From the NCBI RefSeq assembly GCF_025291715.1, contig NZ_JAMBIZ010000011.1, forward strand, positions 1-64,000: a stretch of DNA of 64,000 bases, written 5' to 3'. Positions 42,921-52,253 of this stretch are shown here, in pieces. Both the position numbers and the translations under genes were made by a program. The notes beneath the pieces were generated by a model, which saw nothing but the letters and a program-made list of their open reading frames with translations, was not told the origin of the DNA and made no database searches. The first letter of the stretch is position 1. Each line of letters opens with the position of its first letter. This stretch comes from Metasolibacillus sp. (GTDB lineage: Bacteria; Bacillota; Bacilli; Bacillales_A; Planococcaceae).

Positions 42921-42950
42921 GAAAAAACCCGCTATAACTACGGACGGGCT
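42921..42950 (-). terminator. terminator-like hairpin between secE and nusG
   Basis: On the minus strand AGCCCG and CGGGTT pair (6 bp, one G-U) around a 13-base loop and run into TTTTTTC. It lies 24 bases after the secE stop and 70 before nusG. It could separate secE from nusG or act as an attenuator; the stem is short. Confidence 0.5.
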
Positions 42951-42973
42951 ATTTCATAAATATCAATATTATT

Positions 42974-43159
42974 TTACAAACTTAAGAACCAGCGGAATAA
43001 TTCAGAAATACCTAAATCCACTACCGAAAAATATAAAGCCATCACTACAACTGTCACAATAACTACAACTGTATATTTTGTTAACTCTTTACTTTTTGGC
43101 CAGCTTGTTTTTCGCATTTCTGAGCCTACTTCTTGCAGAAAAGTTGTTACTTTACTCAT
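42974..43159 (-). CDS. secE: Sec translocase subunit SecE
   Basis: SecE (61 aa) is the single-helix form typical of Gram-positives and clamps SecY. The amphipathic FLQEVGSEMRKTSWPKSKEL segment precedes one TM helix (about 30-55). It lies between rpmG and nusG. Confidence 0.96.
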   Translation of the reverse strand: MSKVTTFLQEVGSEMRKTSWPKSKELTKYTVVVIVTVVVMALYFSVVDLGISELFRWFLSL

Positions 43160-43191
43160 TCCAGCTTAACCTCCAAAATCAATGATATCTT

Positions 43192-43338
43192 CTATATCGT
43201 TTGTTTATGCATCGTATGTTCATTGCAATGCGCGCAAAATTTCTTGAGCTCTAATCGCTTTGTTGCGCCTTGTTTAACAGGCATCGCATAATTTCTTGAG
43301 CCGCATTTTTCACAGCTTATAATGACTTTTTGTGCCAC
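43192..43338 (-). CDS. rpmG: 50S ribosomal protein L33 (zinc-binding form)
   Basis: L33 (48 aa) has two CxxC pairs (CEKC and CAHC), the zinc-binding C+ form. I choose the GTG at 43336-43338 (V/MAQKVIISC) because AAGGTG lies 6 bases upstream. An ATG at 43344 is in frame but abuts that RBS; it would add two residues. It sits between sigH and secE as in B. subtilis. Confidence 0.93.
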   Translation of the reverse strand: MAQKVIISCEKCGSRNYAMPVKQGATKRLELKKFCAHCNEHTMHKQTI

Positions 43339-43504
43339 CCGCATCACCTTTTCGGCATTTTGTCTTTTCAAGACTAACACCTAACAATGATGCTGTCAAC
43401 AAGCTTCTTATTTTGAACTGATTCAGCAGAGACGCAGGGATTCCATTACTTTTTAGCATTCACCCTAACAATTAAGGCCTCTATATCGGTCTTATTAAAT
43501 CAAG

Positions 43505-44170
43505 TTAGCGAATACCCTCAACCTCTAAATGTCGCTCTAATTTTCGCTTCACCCGCTGCAATGCATTATCAATTGATTTCACATGGCGATTTAACAATTC
43601 GGAAATCTCATAATACGATCGACCTTCTAAATATAAAGCTAGCACTTGTTGCTCTAACTCGCTTAGTACTTCACTCATTTTTTCTTCTAAATAGCTGAAT
43701 TCTTCCTGACTAATCATTGCATGCATAGGATCATCTGATATCGGGCTTGTAATAATGTCCATTAAAGTCCGTTCAGATTCTTCATCATAAATCGGCTTAT
43801 CAAGTGACACATACGAATTAAGTGGTATATGTTTTTGCCTTGTTGCTGTTTTAATTGCTGTAATAATTTGTCTCGTTACACATAGTTCAGCGAACGCTCG
43901 AAACGAAGCAAGCTTGTCCCCATTGAAGTCACGTATCGCCTTATATAAGCCAATCATGCCCTCTTGTACGATATCTTCCTTGTCAGCACCAACAAGAAAA
44001 TAGGATCTTGCCTTCGCCTTCACAAATAAACGGTATTTTGTTATTAAAAAGTCTAGCGCATCTGTATTACCTAGACGAACTTGCTCTACAAGCTCATTAT
44101 CAGAAAGCTCTTCAAATTGCTGTTTGGTTGGCATCTTACTACTTTTAAGCAATCGCTTCACCTCAGTCAC
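43505..44170 (-). CDS. sigH: RNA polymerase sigma factor SigH
   Basis: SigH (up to 221 aa) directs transition-state and early sporulation genes. Region 2 (DFLITKYRLFVKAKARSYFL, DKEDIVQEGMIGLYKAIRDF) and region 4 (LYLEGRSYYEISELLNRHVKSIDNAL) are complete. The start is uncertain: the GTG used has no clear RBS, while GAGGTG lies 6 bases before an in-frame TTG at codon 7; the ATG at codon 13 is another option. Its presence implies a sporulating ancestor. Confidence 0.95.
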   Translation of the reverse strand: MTEVKRLLKSSKMPTKQQFEELSDNELVEQVRLGNTDALDFLITKYRLFVKAKARSYFLVGADKEDIVQEGMIGLYKAIRDFNGDKLASFRAFAELCVTRQIITAIKTATRQKHIPLNSYVSLDKPIYDEESERTLMDIITSPISDDPMHAMISQEEFSYLEEKMSEVLSELEQQVLALYLEGRSYYEISELLNRHVKSIDNALQRVKRKLERHLEVEGIR

Positions 44171-44300
44171 TTAAGAATCGTTAGCAATAGTATAGTTGAA
44201 CTAGAAGGAAAATAAAATGCAAAAGGCTGCTATGTAGAACGCCAACTAGCTTACTATTTCCTACTTACGTAAAACATAAATATTATCAAAATAGATCATT

Positions 44301-44813
44301 CTACTTCAAGCCTCGCCGCCATTTTTCAAAGGCAAGCTCCACATCTTTTGATAGAGGGATACGTGAAACAGGCTTATCTACTTGCGTTTTTTTCACTTTT
44401 GATGAAATGTTATTTTTTATAATTTGCATTTCAATTTCTAATTCACGAGCAGATTTACGCAATGCCCCTTGTCCAAACACTACATTTTGCTCTGTCATAT
44501 CAGAAGTTGCAACATGAATTTGTACTTTTCTAGCCTTTAGCTCATTCGTTAATTTTTCTATACGCTCATCAGCTGTTTCATTTTTCCTTGTGAATAGCAC
44601 TTCAACATCATGCTTCACATATAATCGTTCAGTACCTGGGACAAGATAAGCGTCAAACACAATAATAACACGCCAGCCTGTTGATGCTTTATATTCAGCA
44701 AGCAATTCTACTAAACGATCACGGGCATCTTCTAAGCTTTTATCGCGCAAAGGTCGTAATTCCACCCATGCCCCAATCATATTATAACCATCTACTAGCA
44801 AAATATTTTGCAT
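44301..44813 (-). CDS. rae1: NYN-domain ribosome-associated endoribonuclease Rae1 (YacP)
   Basis: Rae1 (170 aa) is a PIN/NYN-fold nuclease that cleaves mRNA in the ribosomal A site. The start MQNILLVDGYNMIGAW carries the first catalytic Asp (Asp9); FDAYL and TSDMTEQ hold further acidic residues. The longer frame includes 21 residues inside rlmB and is rejected. It is coupled to rlmB (start one base after the stop codon). Confidence 0.94.
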   Translation of the reverse strand: MQNILLVDGYNMIGAWVELRPLRDKSLEDARDRLVELLAEYKASTGWRVIIVFDAYLVPGTERLYVKHDVEVLFTRKNETADERIEKLTNELKARKVQIHVATSDMTEQNVVFGQGALRKSARELEIEMQIIKNNISSKVKKTQVDKPVSRIPLSKDVELAFEKWRRGLK

Positions 44814-44814
44814 C

Positions 44815-45561
44815 TTATAGCCTTTGACGATTACGATATACTTCGTACATAAGCAATGCCGCCGCAACGGAAGCATTTAACGAAGTAACATGCCCAACCA
44901 TCGGTAAATGGTAAAGGAAATCACATTTCTCTTTCAGTAGACGGCTCATCCCCTTACCTTCACTGCCAATAATAATAGCTAATGGCAATGTAGCATCCAT
45001 TTTTCGATAATCGACAGAGCCTTTAGCATCGGTACCAGCAATCCATACGCCGCGATCCTTCAACTCATCGACTGTTTGCGCTAAATTAGTCACCCGCACA
45101 ACAGGTACATGCTCAATCGCCCCAGTCGAGGCTTTCGCCACAACAGCCGTTAACCCTACAGCACGGCGCTTCGGAATAATAATCCCATGTGCACCAGCCG
45201 CATCAGCTGTTCGCATAATAGAACCTAAATTATGCGGGTCCTCCAACTCATCTAAAATTAGGAAAAATGGATCTTCCTGCTTCTGTGCTGCTACTGCAAA
45301 TAAATCATCAAGCTCCGCATAAGTATACGCTGCGACCGCTGCAACAATTCCTTGATGGTTCGCATCAGTTAACTGATCTACCTTCTTCTTTGGTACAAAT
45401 TGTACAAGCACGCCTCTCTCGCGGGCTAAATCTAATAGCTCTTGAACACCTGTTTTTTTCACACCTTCAGCAATCCATAGCTTATTGATTTCACGACCTG
45501 AACGTAGCGCTTCTAATACAGGGTTTTTCCCTGCAATCATTTCATTCGTTTGCTCCGTCAT
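44815..45561 (-). CDS. rlmB: 23S rRNA (guanosine-2'-O-)-methyltransferase RlmB
   Basis: This SpoU-family enzyme (248 aa) methylates G2251-type residues of 23S rRNA. The N-terminal substrate domain (GKNPVLEALRSGREI) and the knotted SPOUT domain with LDELEDPHNLGSIMRTADA, IIGSEGKGMSRLL and LNASVAAALLMYE are complete. It is adjacent to mrnC and rae1 in the cysS operon. Confidence 0.96.
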   Translation of the reverse strand: MTEQTNEMIAGKNPVLEALRSGREINKLWIAEGVKKTGVQELLDLARERGVLVQFVPKKKVDQLTDANHQGIVAAVAAYTYAELDDLFAVAAQKQEDPFFLILDELEDPHNLGSIMRTADAAGAHGIIIPKRRAVGLTAVVAKASTGAIEHVPVVRVTNLAQTVDELKDRGVWIAGTDAKGSVDYRKMDATLPLAIIIGSEGKGMSRLLKEKCDFLYHLPMVGHVTSLNASVAAALLMYEVYRNRQRL

Positions 45562-45978
45562 CTACGACACTCCCTTCGACTGTTCTATGATTGTTATTGC
45601 ATAATCAATGATTTCATATACGCGATCTAGTTCCCCTAATAAATATAAACTACCGAGCACCGCTTCAAAGCCTGAGCTATTACGATATGTTTGCACATCT
45701 GTATTTTTCGGTACGGAGCCTGATTTTGCATTACGACCTCGCTTAAATACCGCAAGCTCGTCCTCTGTTAAATAGTTCTCCTCTATTAAACGATAGACAA
45801 TCATCGATTGCGCCCTTGCCGATACATATTTCGTTGCCTCTCGGTGTAGCGTATTTGGCTTTACACGTCCTATACGCAGAAGGTGTTCACGCACCTTCTG
45901 CTCTAGTACCGCATCGCCCATATAAGCAAGCGCAAGCGCATTTAATTGTTTAACATCTTCTTTTCGAAGCTCTGACAT
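45562..45978 (-). CDS. mrnC: Mini-ribonuclease III
   Basis: Mini-III (138 aa) matures 23S rRNA ends and lacks a dsRNA-binding domain. LAYMGDAVLE carries catalytic Asp22; YRNSSGFEAVLGSLYLLGE contains the second acidic cluster. It starts 4 bases after cysS. Confidence 0.96.
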   Translation of the reverse strand: MSELRKEDVKQLNALALAYMGDAVLEQKVREHLLRIGRVKPNTLHREATKYVSARAQSMIVYRLIEENYLTEDELAVFKRGRNAKSGSVPKNTDVQTYRNSSGFEAVLGSLYLLGELDRVYEIIDYAITIIEQSKGVS

Positions 45979-45982
45979 ACTA

Positions 45983-47383
45983 TTACCCTCGTTTCCAGCG
46001 TGTACCTTGACGCGTATCTTCCAATACGATATTCAGGCTCAATAATTGGTCACGAATCTCATCTGAGCGTGCAAAGTCACGATTTTTACGAGCCGCATTT
46101 CGCTCTTGGATTAATGCTTCGATTTCCTCATCTAACAGTTCTTCTTCCACTTTTAACACAATACCTAAAACACTGCTAAGTGCGTCAAATGTCGTTAAAA
46201 ATGCCTGTAAAACTTTTTGCTCTGTATTGCTTTCTGTCGTATAAATATTTGCTAAACGAGCTAATTCAAATAATGCTGTAATCGCATTTGCTGTATTAAA
46301 GTCGTCATTCATCGCCTCTTCAAATTGCTGCTGGATTGCCGCAATTTGCGTTAGCCATTCATCCGCTTTATCTACTAAATCAGCTGACGTTGCAAGACGA
46401 TGCTCCACGTTGCTATATGCTGTGCGAATTCGCTCTAAGCCTGTGCGAGCTGCCTCCACTAAATCCTGTGCAAAGTTAATTGGCTGACGGTAATGTACAG
46501 ATAGCATAAAGAAGCGCAGTACTTGTGGATCAATTTGCTGACGAATATCATGCACTAATACAAAATTTCCTAATGACTTCGACATTTTTTCATTATCGAT
46601 ATTAATGTAACCATTGTGCATCCAATAGCGCGCAAACGTTTTGTCATTGTGCGCCTCAGATTGCGCAATTTCATTCTCATGGTGTGGGAATGTTAAATCT
46701 TGACCACCTGCGTGGATATCAATTGTATCACCTAAATGCTCGCGTGCCATCACTGAGCACTCAATATGCCAGCCTGGTCGACCATCGCCCCAAGGACTAG
46801 CCCAAAAAATTTCATTTGGCTTTGCTGCCTTCCATAAGGCGAAATCAAGCGGATCTTCCTTCTTCTCTCCAGCTTCGATACGCGCACCAACCTTCAAATC
46901 ATCAATGGATTGATGCGATAATTTGCCATAGCCATTAAATTTGCGTGTACGGTAATAAACATCCCCTGCTGATTCATATGCATAACCTTTATCAATTAAT
47001 ACTTTAATAAATTCGATAATGTGGTCCATATGCTCTGTTACACGCGGGTGCGCATCTGCTTTGTGGCAGCCTAGTGCTGTAATATCATCAAAATACGCAT
47101 CGATAAAGCGTTCCGTCAACTCAAATACTTCCTCACCTAGCTCATTTGCTGCTTTAATAATTTTGTCATCTACATCTGTAAAATTAGATACAAACTTCAC
47201 TTCATAGCCTGCATATTGTAAATAGCGACGCACCGTATCATAAACGATAACAGGACGCGAGTTGCCAATATGAATATAGTTATAAACAGTCGGTCCGCAC
47301 ACATACATTTTGACCTTACCTTCTTCTAACGGCACAAACGTTTCCTTTTGTCGTGTTAATGAGTTAAAAATTTGAATGCTCAT
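45983..47383 (-). CDS. cysS: cysteinyl-tRNA synthetase
   Basis: CysRS (466 aa) has the HIGH-type motif HIGNSRP, KMSKS, and zinc ligands Cys28 ([13 protein letters not shown]), Cys in HIECS and His in FPHHENE. The zinc also selects cysteine. It lies behind a cysteine-specific T-box, which should couple its expression to uncharged tRNA-Cys. In B. subtilis cysE lies between gltX and cysS; here it does not. Confidence 0.98.
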   Translation of the reverse strand: MSIQIFNSLTRQKETFVPLEEGKVKMYVCGPTVYNYIHIGNSRPVIVYDTVRRYLQYAGYEVKFVSNFTDVDDKIIKAANELGEEVFELTERFIDAYFDDITALGCHKADAHPRVTEHMDHIIEFIKVLIDKGYAYESAGDVYYRTRKFNGYGKLSHQSIDDLKVGARIEAGEKKEDPLDFALWKAAKPNEIFWASPWGDGRPGWHIECSVMAREHLGDTIDIHAGGQDLTFPHHENEIAQSEAHNDKTFARYWMHNGYINIDNEKMSKSLGNFVLVHDIRQQIDPQVLRFFMLSVHYRQPINFAQDLVEAARTGLERIRTAYSNVEHRLATSADLVDKADEWLTQIAAIQQQFEEAMNDDFNTANAITALFELARLANIYTTESNTEQKVLQAFLTTFDALSSVLGIVLKVEEELLDEEIEALIQERNAARKNRDFARSDEIRDQLLSLNIVLEDTRQGTRWKRG

Positions 47384-47404
47384 TTTTTTCGCTCCTTTTA
47401 ATAA

Positions 47405-47660
47405 TAATAAAAAGCGCCTCCGTCACAAAAACTTGTGACAGAGACGCGTAATTAGCGTGGTTCCACTCTGCTTGAAAGCGACAAATCCGCCACTCTCCGC
47501 TCTAAGTCCTTTTAACGGGGGACGACTTCGGCTTGCCTACTCTCGTTTCAGCGAAGCGCTCAAAGGTGCATTTCCGTGTTGCCTAGGCTCAGACTACTTT
47601 CAGCCAGTGGTAGTCCTCTCTTGTTGAGCATGCGTGACGTACTTCTCCTTATCAATGCTT
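47405..47660 (-). ncRNA. T-box riboswitch (tRNA-Cys specific) upstream of cysS
   Basis: The minus-strand leader has a stem I with GAGAGGA, a specifier UGC (cysteine codon, 47568-47570) in AAATGCACC, the T-box AGTGGAACCACGCT (47454-47467), then a terminator CGTCTCTGTCAC/GTGACGGAGGCG followed by CTTTTT (47408-47448). It senses uncharged tRNA-Cys. It begins about 50 bases after gltX, separating cysS control from gltX. Confidence 0.95.
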
Positions 47661-47710
47661 TTATCATATAGTAGCTTCATTGTACAAAAATGTGCAAAAA
47701 AAGCAATCAT

Positions 47711-49171
47711 TTAGTTCGCATATTTTTCTACGCGAGCAAGCACCTTCTCTTTACCAATTAATGCAATTGCATTTGGTAGCTCTGGGCCATGTGTTTGCCC
47801 TGTTGTTACAACACGAATTGGCATAAATAAGTTTTTGCCTTTATGTCCTGTTTCTTTTTGCACAGCTTTAATCGCCGCTTTAATCGATTCAGCATCAAAT
47901 GTTTCTAACGCTTCTAGCTGCGCTTTTAATGCTGTCATAACCTCTGGCACTTGTTCACCAGCTAACACTTCTGTAGCCGCTGCGTCGTACTCAATTTCCT
48001 CTTTAAAGAACAGCTCTGAAAGCTCCACAATTTCAGCCCCAAAGCTCATTTGGTCGTGATATAAGCCAATTAATTCAGAAGCCCATGCCGCTTGCTCTTC
48101 GTTTAGCTCAGCAGGTAAAAGACCCGCCTTTTGTAAATGTGGTAATGCTAATGCAACAACCTCTTCACGTGATAGTTTTTTAATGTATTGGTTGTTCATC
48201 CAAGTAAGCTTTGTTTTATCGAACATTGAAGGCGATTTTGATAAGCGCTTTTCATCAAATAATTCGATAAATTGCTCCTTCGAGAAAATTTCCTCTTCTC
48301 CTTCTGGCGACCAGCCAAGCAGTGCGAAGAAATTGAACATTGCCTCTGGTAAATAGCCTAAATCTTTATATTGTGCAACGAATTGAATAATCGTTTCGTC
48401 ACGCTTCGATAACTTTTTACGGTCTTCATTCACGATTAATGTCATATGACCATATTGCGGATACTCCCAACCAAACGCATCAAAAATCATCATTTGCTTC
48501 GGCGTATTCGATAAATGCTCCTCACCACGGAATACGTGTGAAATCTCCATAAAGTAATCATCTAACACTACCGCATAGTTATATGTTGGAATACCGTTTG
48601 CTTTTACTAGCACCCAGTCACCGATATCCTTCGATTCAAAAACAACCTCACCACGTACTAAATCCGTGAACTTATACGTTGTATCTGCTGGTACGCGCAT
48701 ACGAATTGTGTACGCTCCACCTGCCGCTTCCTTCGCTGCGACTTCATCCGCTGTTAAATTGCGGCATTTACCGTCATAAGTTGGTGCAGCAACACCGTTT
48801 GCTTTTTGTGCTTCACGGGATGCCTCAAGCTCCTCTGACGTACAGAAGCACTTATATGCTTTCCCTTCTGCAAGTAGACGCTCTGCATGCTCCTTGTAAA
48901 TATCAAGACGCTCCATTTGGCGATATGGTGCATAAGGACCACCGATGTCGATAGATTCGTCAGGAGTGATACCTAACCAGCGTAAATTATCAAGCTGCGA
49001 TGCTTCTCCACCCTCTACATTACGCTCGATATCTGTATCCTCGATACGCACGATAAATTTGCCGTTATGATGCTTGGCATATAAATAGTTAAATAATGCT
49101 GTACGCGCTCCACCAATATGTAAAAAACCTGTTGGCGATGGCGCATAACGAACACGAACTTCTTTCGTCAT
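47711..49171 (-). CDS. gltX: glutamyl-tRNA synthetase
   Basis: GluRS (486 aa) has the class I motifs [14 protein letters not shown] (HIGH region) and KLSKRDE (KMSKS region), with a zinc-like CFCTSEEL segment. The C-terminal anticodon-binding domain is complete. In many Firmicutes this enzyme also charges tRNA-Gln for later amidation. Confidence 0.98.
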   Translation of the reverse strand: MTKEVRVRYAPSPTGFLHIGGARTALFNYLYAKHHNGKFIVRIEDTDIERNVEGGEASQLDNLRWLGITPDESIDIGGPYAPYRQMERLDIYKEHAERLLAEGKAYKCFCTSEELEASREAQKANGVAAPTYDGKCRNLTADEVAAKEAAGGAYTIRMRVPADTTYKFTDLVRGEVVFESKDIGDWVLVKANGIPTYNYAVVLDDYFMEISHVFRGEEHLSNTPKQMMIFDAFGWEYPQYGHMTLIVNEDRKKLSKRDETIIQFVAQYKDLGYLPEAMFNFFALLGWSPEGEEEIFSKEQFIELFDEKRLSKSPSMFDKTKLTWMNNQYIKKLSREEVVALALPHLQKAGLLPAELNEEQAAWASELIGLYHDQMSFGAEIVELSELFFKEEIEYDAAATEVLAGEQVPEVMTALKAQLEALETFDAESIKAAIKAVQKETGHKGKNLFMPIRVVTTGQTHGPELPNAIALIGKEKVLARVEKYAN

Positions 49172-49309
49172 TGTAAAAGCCTCCTATATTTTAAGTCCTG
49201 AAAAAAAATTTCCCGACCTACTTAACTTTGTCCATTTTACCATTGTCCCTATACAAATAAAAGTAGGGATAACACAATTCAATATGTGTAAAATATCAAT
49301 TGAAAAAAC

Positions 49310-49345
49310 TGCGAGAAAAAGCCTAATACACCATTCCCTCGCAGC
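49310..49345 (-). terminator. terminator after ispF
   Basis: On the minus strand CTGCGAG (49339-49345) and CTCGCAG (49310-49316) pair at 7 bp, with inner pairs, followed by TTTTTTC. It lies just past the ispF stop and upstream of gltX, so gltX should have its own promoter. Confidence 0.8.
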
Positions 49346-49351
49346 CATCGC

Positions 49352-49828
49352 TTATTTTTTGATTAATAAAATTGTTGCTAATGCCGCAATCCCTTCCTCA
49401 CGACCAACAAAGCCTAGCTTCTCCGTCGTTGTAGCCTTGACATTTACCTGAGATGCATCCGCATTTAATAGCTCTGCAATTCGATTGCGCATCGGCTCAA
49501 TATACGGTGCCATTTTAGGACGCTGTGCCATAATTGTCGCATCTACATTTCCTAGCACATATCCTTTCTCTTCAACGATTTTCCAAATATATTGCAGTAA
49601 TTCTGCTGAATCTGCATCCTTCCACTCTGGGTCTGTATCAGGGAAATGACGCCCGATATCACCTTCACCAATTGCGCCAAGCGCCGCATCCGTAATTGTG
49701 TGTAATAAAACATCCGCATCTGAATGTCCTAAAAGCCCTCGCTCATGCGGAATTTCAATACCGCCTAAAATTAATTTGCGCCCTTCCGCAAATGCATGTA
49801 CATCATAGCCTTGTCCTACTCGAAACAT
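49352..49828 (-). CDS. ispF: 2-C-methyl-D-erythritol 2,4-cyclodiphosphate synthase
   Basis: IspF (158 aa) makes the cyclic intermediate of the MEP isoprenoid pathway. [13 protein letters not shown] supplies the metal ligands Asp9 and His11; [17 protein letters not shown] and [15 protein letters not shown] are conserved. The start is the second ATG (AAAGGAAG at 6 bases). It is separated here from ispD by two other genes, whereas the two are usually adjacent. Confidence 0.97.
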   Translation of the reverse strand: MFRVGQGYDVHAFAEGRKLILGGIEIPHERGLLGHSDADVLLHTITDAALGAIGEGDIGRHFPDTDPEWKDADSAELLQYIWKIVEEKGYVLGNVDATIMAQRPKMAPYIEPMRNRIAELLNADASQVNVKATTTEKLGFVGREEGIAALATILLIKK

Positions 49829-49891
49829 ATTCATCTTCCTTTAATTACGTATTTACTTTCTATCATACCAAAATTTCCTTTGAAATAGGAA

Positions 49892-49928
49892 AGAGCGTGC
49901 CCAAAAATATCATTTTGAGATACGCTCT
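49892..49928 (-). terminator. terminator after the serine acetyltransferase gene
   Basis: AGAGCGT (49892-49898) and ACGCTCT (49922-49928) form the stem with inner CAAAA/TTTTG pairs; TTTCCTATTTC follows on the minus strand, 9 bases beyond the stop. Confidence 0.65.
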
Positions 49929-49936
49929 ACAAACCT

Positions 49937-50878
49937 TTAAATATGGTATTCAATATTTTTCATCTGGCTATTGCTAATATTCGGTGATGGCTGTGAATTA
50001 TAAACGCGAGAATATGGCGGCACAGAATGCGTCAACCAAATGTTACTTCCTAATACGGAATCATGACCGATTGTCGTTTCTCCACCTAAAATCGTTGCAC
50101 CCGCATAAATAACTACATTGTCCTCAATATTCGGATGACGTTTAATGCCTTTAATCGGATTGCCATTCGCATCAAGCGGGAAGCTTAATGCCCCCAGCGT
50201 TACGCCTTGATAGACCTTAACATTTTTACCAATCGTACACGTCTCCCCAATTACTACCCCCGTACCATGGTCGATAAAGAAGGATTCGCCAATCGATGCT
50301 CCAGGATGAATATCAATCCCCGTTAAACGATGTGCATGCTCTGACATAATACGCGGTACAATTTGCACACCCATTTCATACAATTCATGTGCAATACGAT
50401 GAATAAACATTGCCACAATTGATGGATAGCTTAGCAAAATCTCTTCTGTTGATAGCGCCGCTGGATCTCCGTTGTAAGCAGCTTGAATATCCGTTTGCAA
50501 CACCTTGCGAATGATTGGGAAGCGCGCTACTAAATTCATCACAATTTTATCTGCATGGTCACGGCAATAAGTACCGCATTTCGTTGGGTCGCTATCTTCC
50601 ATATTATAAATAAGCACTTTTTCAATAATATCGCGTAAATCAAGTGCAGCCTCACGTAATTTATTGCTGCTTATGATATTAATACGTACCTCATCAATCG
50701 GTGGCGTCGTGTAAATACCTGGGAACAACACTTCATGAAATTTATCTAAAATTTTATAAATTTGGTCACGACCAACAAAGCCAATTGAATTTTCAATGTC
50801 CACATATTGTTTATTTATATCATCTAAAGAGCTCGTAATTGCTGGTACTTTTTCATTCAGCCATTCATTTAAATTCAT
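49937..50878 (-). CDS. serine O-acetyltransferase, EpsC/SrpH type
   Basis: This 313-aa protein has a long helical N-terminal domain (about 1-185) and a C-terminal left-handed beta-helix with hexapeptide repeats (GIDIHPGASIGESFFIDHGTG, GVTLGALSF, ATILGGETTIG), characteristic of serine acetyltransferases. It makes O-acetylserine for cysteine synthesis. It is much longer than the ~220-aa CysE normally found between gltX and cysS, and resembles the plant/cyanobacterial-like EpsC class. The start is uncertain: ATG at 50876-50878 has GAAGGG 13 bases away. Confidence 0.88.
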   Translation of the reverse strand: MNLNEWLNEKVPAITSSLDDINKQYVDIENSIGFVGRDQIYKILDKFHEVLFPGIYTTPPIDEVRINIISSNKLREAALDLRDIIEKVLIYNMEDSDPTKCGTYCRDHADKIVMNLVARFPIIRKVLQTDIQAAYNGDPAALSTEEILLSYPSIVAMFIHRIAHELYEMGVQIVPRIMSEHAHRLTGIDIHPGASIGESFFIDHGTGVVIGETCTIGKNVKVYQGVTLGALSFPLDANGNPIKGIKRHPNIEDNVVIYAGATILGGETTIGHDSVLGSNIWLTHSVPPYSRVYNSQPSPNISNSQMKNIEYHI

Positions 50879-51090
50879 AACAACAAAACATCCCTTCAAT
50901 TTTCTAATTAATCATATAATAATACTTGTGTTTTTATAAGGTTACAAAAGATTACGACTGTTTGCAACAATTCGTTTTATTTTCAGCTGTTTGTTAAATC
51001 TTTTCAACAAGCCATTATGAGTTACAAAGCTTTATCGTAAAGTAGGCTCTTATTGTTACTACCGCTCTTTTCTTTTCTAAAATTTCATGC

Positions 51091-51126
51091 TATGATAAAA
51101 AATAATCAATAATGATAATCGTTATC
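51091..51126 (+). promoter_or_regulatory. promoter with Fur box upstream of the reductase gene
   Basis: AATAATGATAATCGTTATC (51108-51126) matches the 19-base Fur consensus at 17 positions. It lies just after an extended -10 element TGCTATGAT (TATGAT at 51091-51096), i.e. over the start of transcription, the usual place for a Fur repressor site. The gene downstream is therefore predicted to be induced by iron limitation. Confidence 0.8.
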
Positions 51127-51166
51127 AATTAAAAATTACCATTTTATTAAGGATGGAGCGACATAA

Positions 51167-52219
51167 ATGCAAAATATATATGATGTAACAATTATCGGTG
51201 GTGGTCCAGCTGGATTGTACAGCGCTTTTTACAGCGGGTTGCGTGGGCTAAAAACGAAGCTGATTGAAAGTCAGCAAGAGCTTGGTGGGAAAGTGCTGCT
51301 TTATCCTGAAAAGCTAATTTGGGATGTTGGCGGTCACCCTCCCGTACTTGGAGGACAATTTGTGAAGCAATTAGTTGAGCAAGCAAAGGTGTTTGACCCA
51401 ACTATTTTAACAGGAACAAAGGTTGACTTCGTAGAGCGCCAAGATGATTTATTCATCATACACACAGCTGATGGTAGCCTTCATTATTCAAAAACAATAC
51501 TACTAGCTGTAGGTGGGGGCATTATTAATCCACAGAAACTTACTTTAGAAGGCGCAGAAAAATATGAAATGGCCAACCTACATTATACTGTGCAATCATA
51601 CCAACGCTTTGTTAACAAGGATATTATTATCTCTGGTGGTGGTAACGCTGCTATTGATTGGGCAGTAGAGCTTAGCCCACTTGCTAAAAGCATTACAGTC
51701 ATCTATCGTAAGGAAAAACTATCTGCTCATGAGGCAACAATTCAAGAGGCAATCCATGCTGGTGTTAAAATTGAATGCAATACAACCATTACAAAGCTCA
51801 TATCTAATGCAGATAAAACCGCTATTCAATTCGTTACATGTGAAAATGCCATCACAAAGGAAAGCATTGTCCGCCCAATTGATGAGGTCATTGTCAGCCA
51901 CGGCTACAATTATGAAGCCTCATTAGAATTTGACCAAGCGATCGCTATTCCTAAAAAGGATGACTATTACTTTGAAGGAAAAGCAACAGGTGAAACAGCA
52001 CAGCCTGGCATTTTCGCAGCAGGTGATATTTTATCATTTGAAGGCAAGGTCAACTTGCTTATTGGCACTTTCCAAGATGCCGCAAATGCAGTTAATTCAA
52101 TTAAAACATACTTAGAACCTGATGCTTATCGCTACGGCATGGTATCCTCACACAACGATTTATTTAAAGAGAAGAACCGTGCAATTATTGAAGAACGCTT
52201 TGCACCAGTAGAAAATTAA
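51167..52219 (+). CDS. ferredoxin--NADP reductase type 2 (TrxR-like flavoprotein, YcgT/YumC-like)
   Basis: The 350-aa flavoenzyme has an FAD-binding GGGPAG near the start, an NADPH-binding GGGNAAIDWAVEL and a GIFAAGDI motif. The CxxC redox pair of thioredoxin reductase is missing, which marks the ferredoxin/flavodoxin-NADP reductase group. In B. subtilis the paralogue YcgT is Fur-regulated, and a Fur box is present here. It is one of few plus-strand genes and is convergent with ispD. A role in reductive iron release or iron-starvation electron supply is inferred. Confidence 0.92.
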   Translation: MQNIYDVTIIGGGPAGLYSAFYSGLRGLKTKLIESQQELGGKVLLYPEKLIWDVGGHPPVLGGQFVKQLVEQAKVFDPTILTGTKVDFVERQDDLFIIHTADGSLHYSKTILLAVGGGIINPQKLTLEGAEKYEMANLHYTVQSYQRFVNKDIIISGGGNAAIDWAVELSPLAKSITVIYRKEKLSAHEATIQEAIHAGVKIECNTTITKLISNADKTAIQFVTCENAITKESIVRPIDEVIVSHGYNYEASLEFDQAIAIPKKDDYYFEGKATGETAQPGIFAAGDILSFEGKVNLLIGTFQDAANAVNSIKTYLEPDAYRYGMVSSHNDLFKEKNRAIIEERFAPVEN

Positions 52220-52253
52220 AAATGAGGACTGGCAATTGCCAGTCCTCATTTTT
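52218..52253. terminator. bidirectional terminator between the reductase gene and ispD
   Basis: A perfect 36-base palindrome (arms of 18, AAAAATGAGGACTGGCAA) overlaps the stop codons of both convergent genes. It ends in T5 on either strand, so it works as an intrinsic terminator in both directions. Confidence 0.95.
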
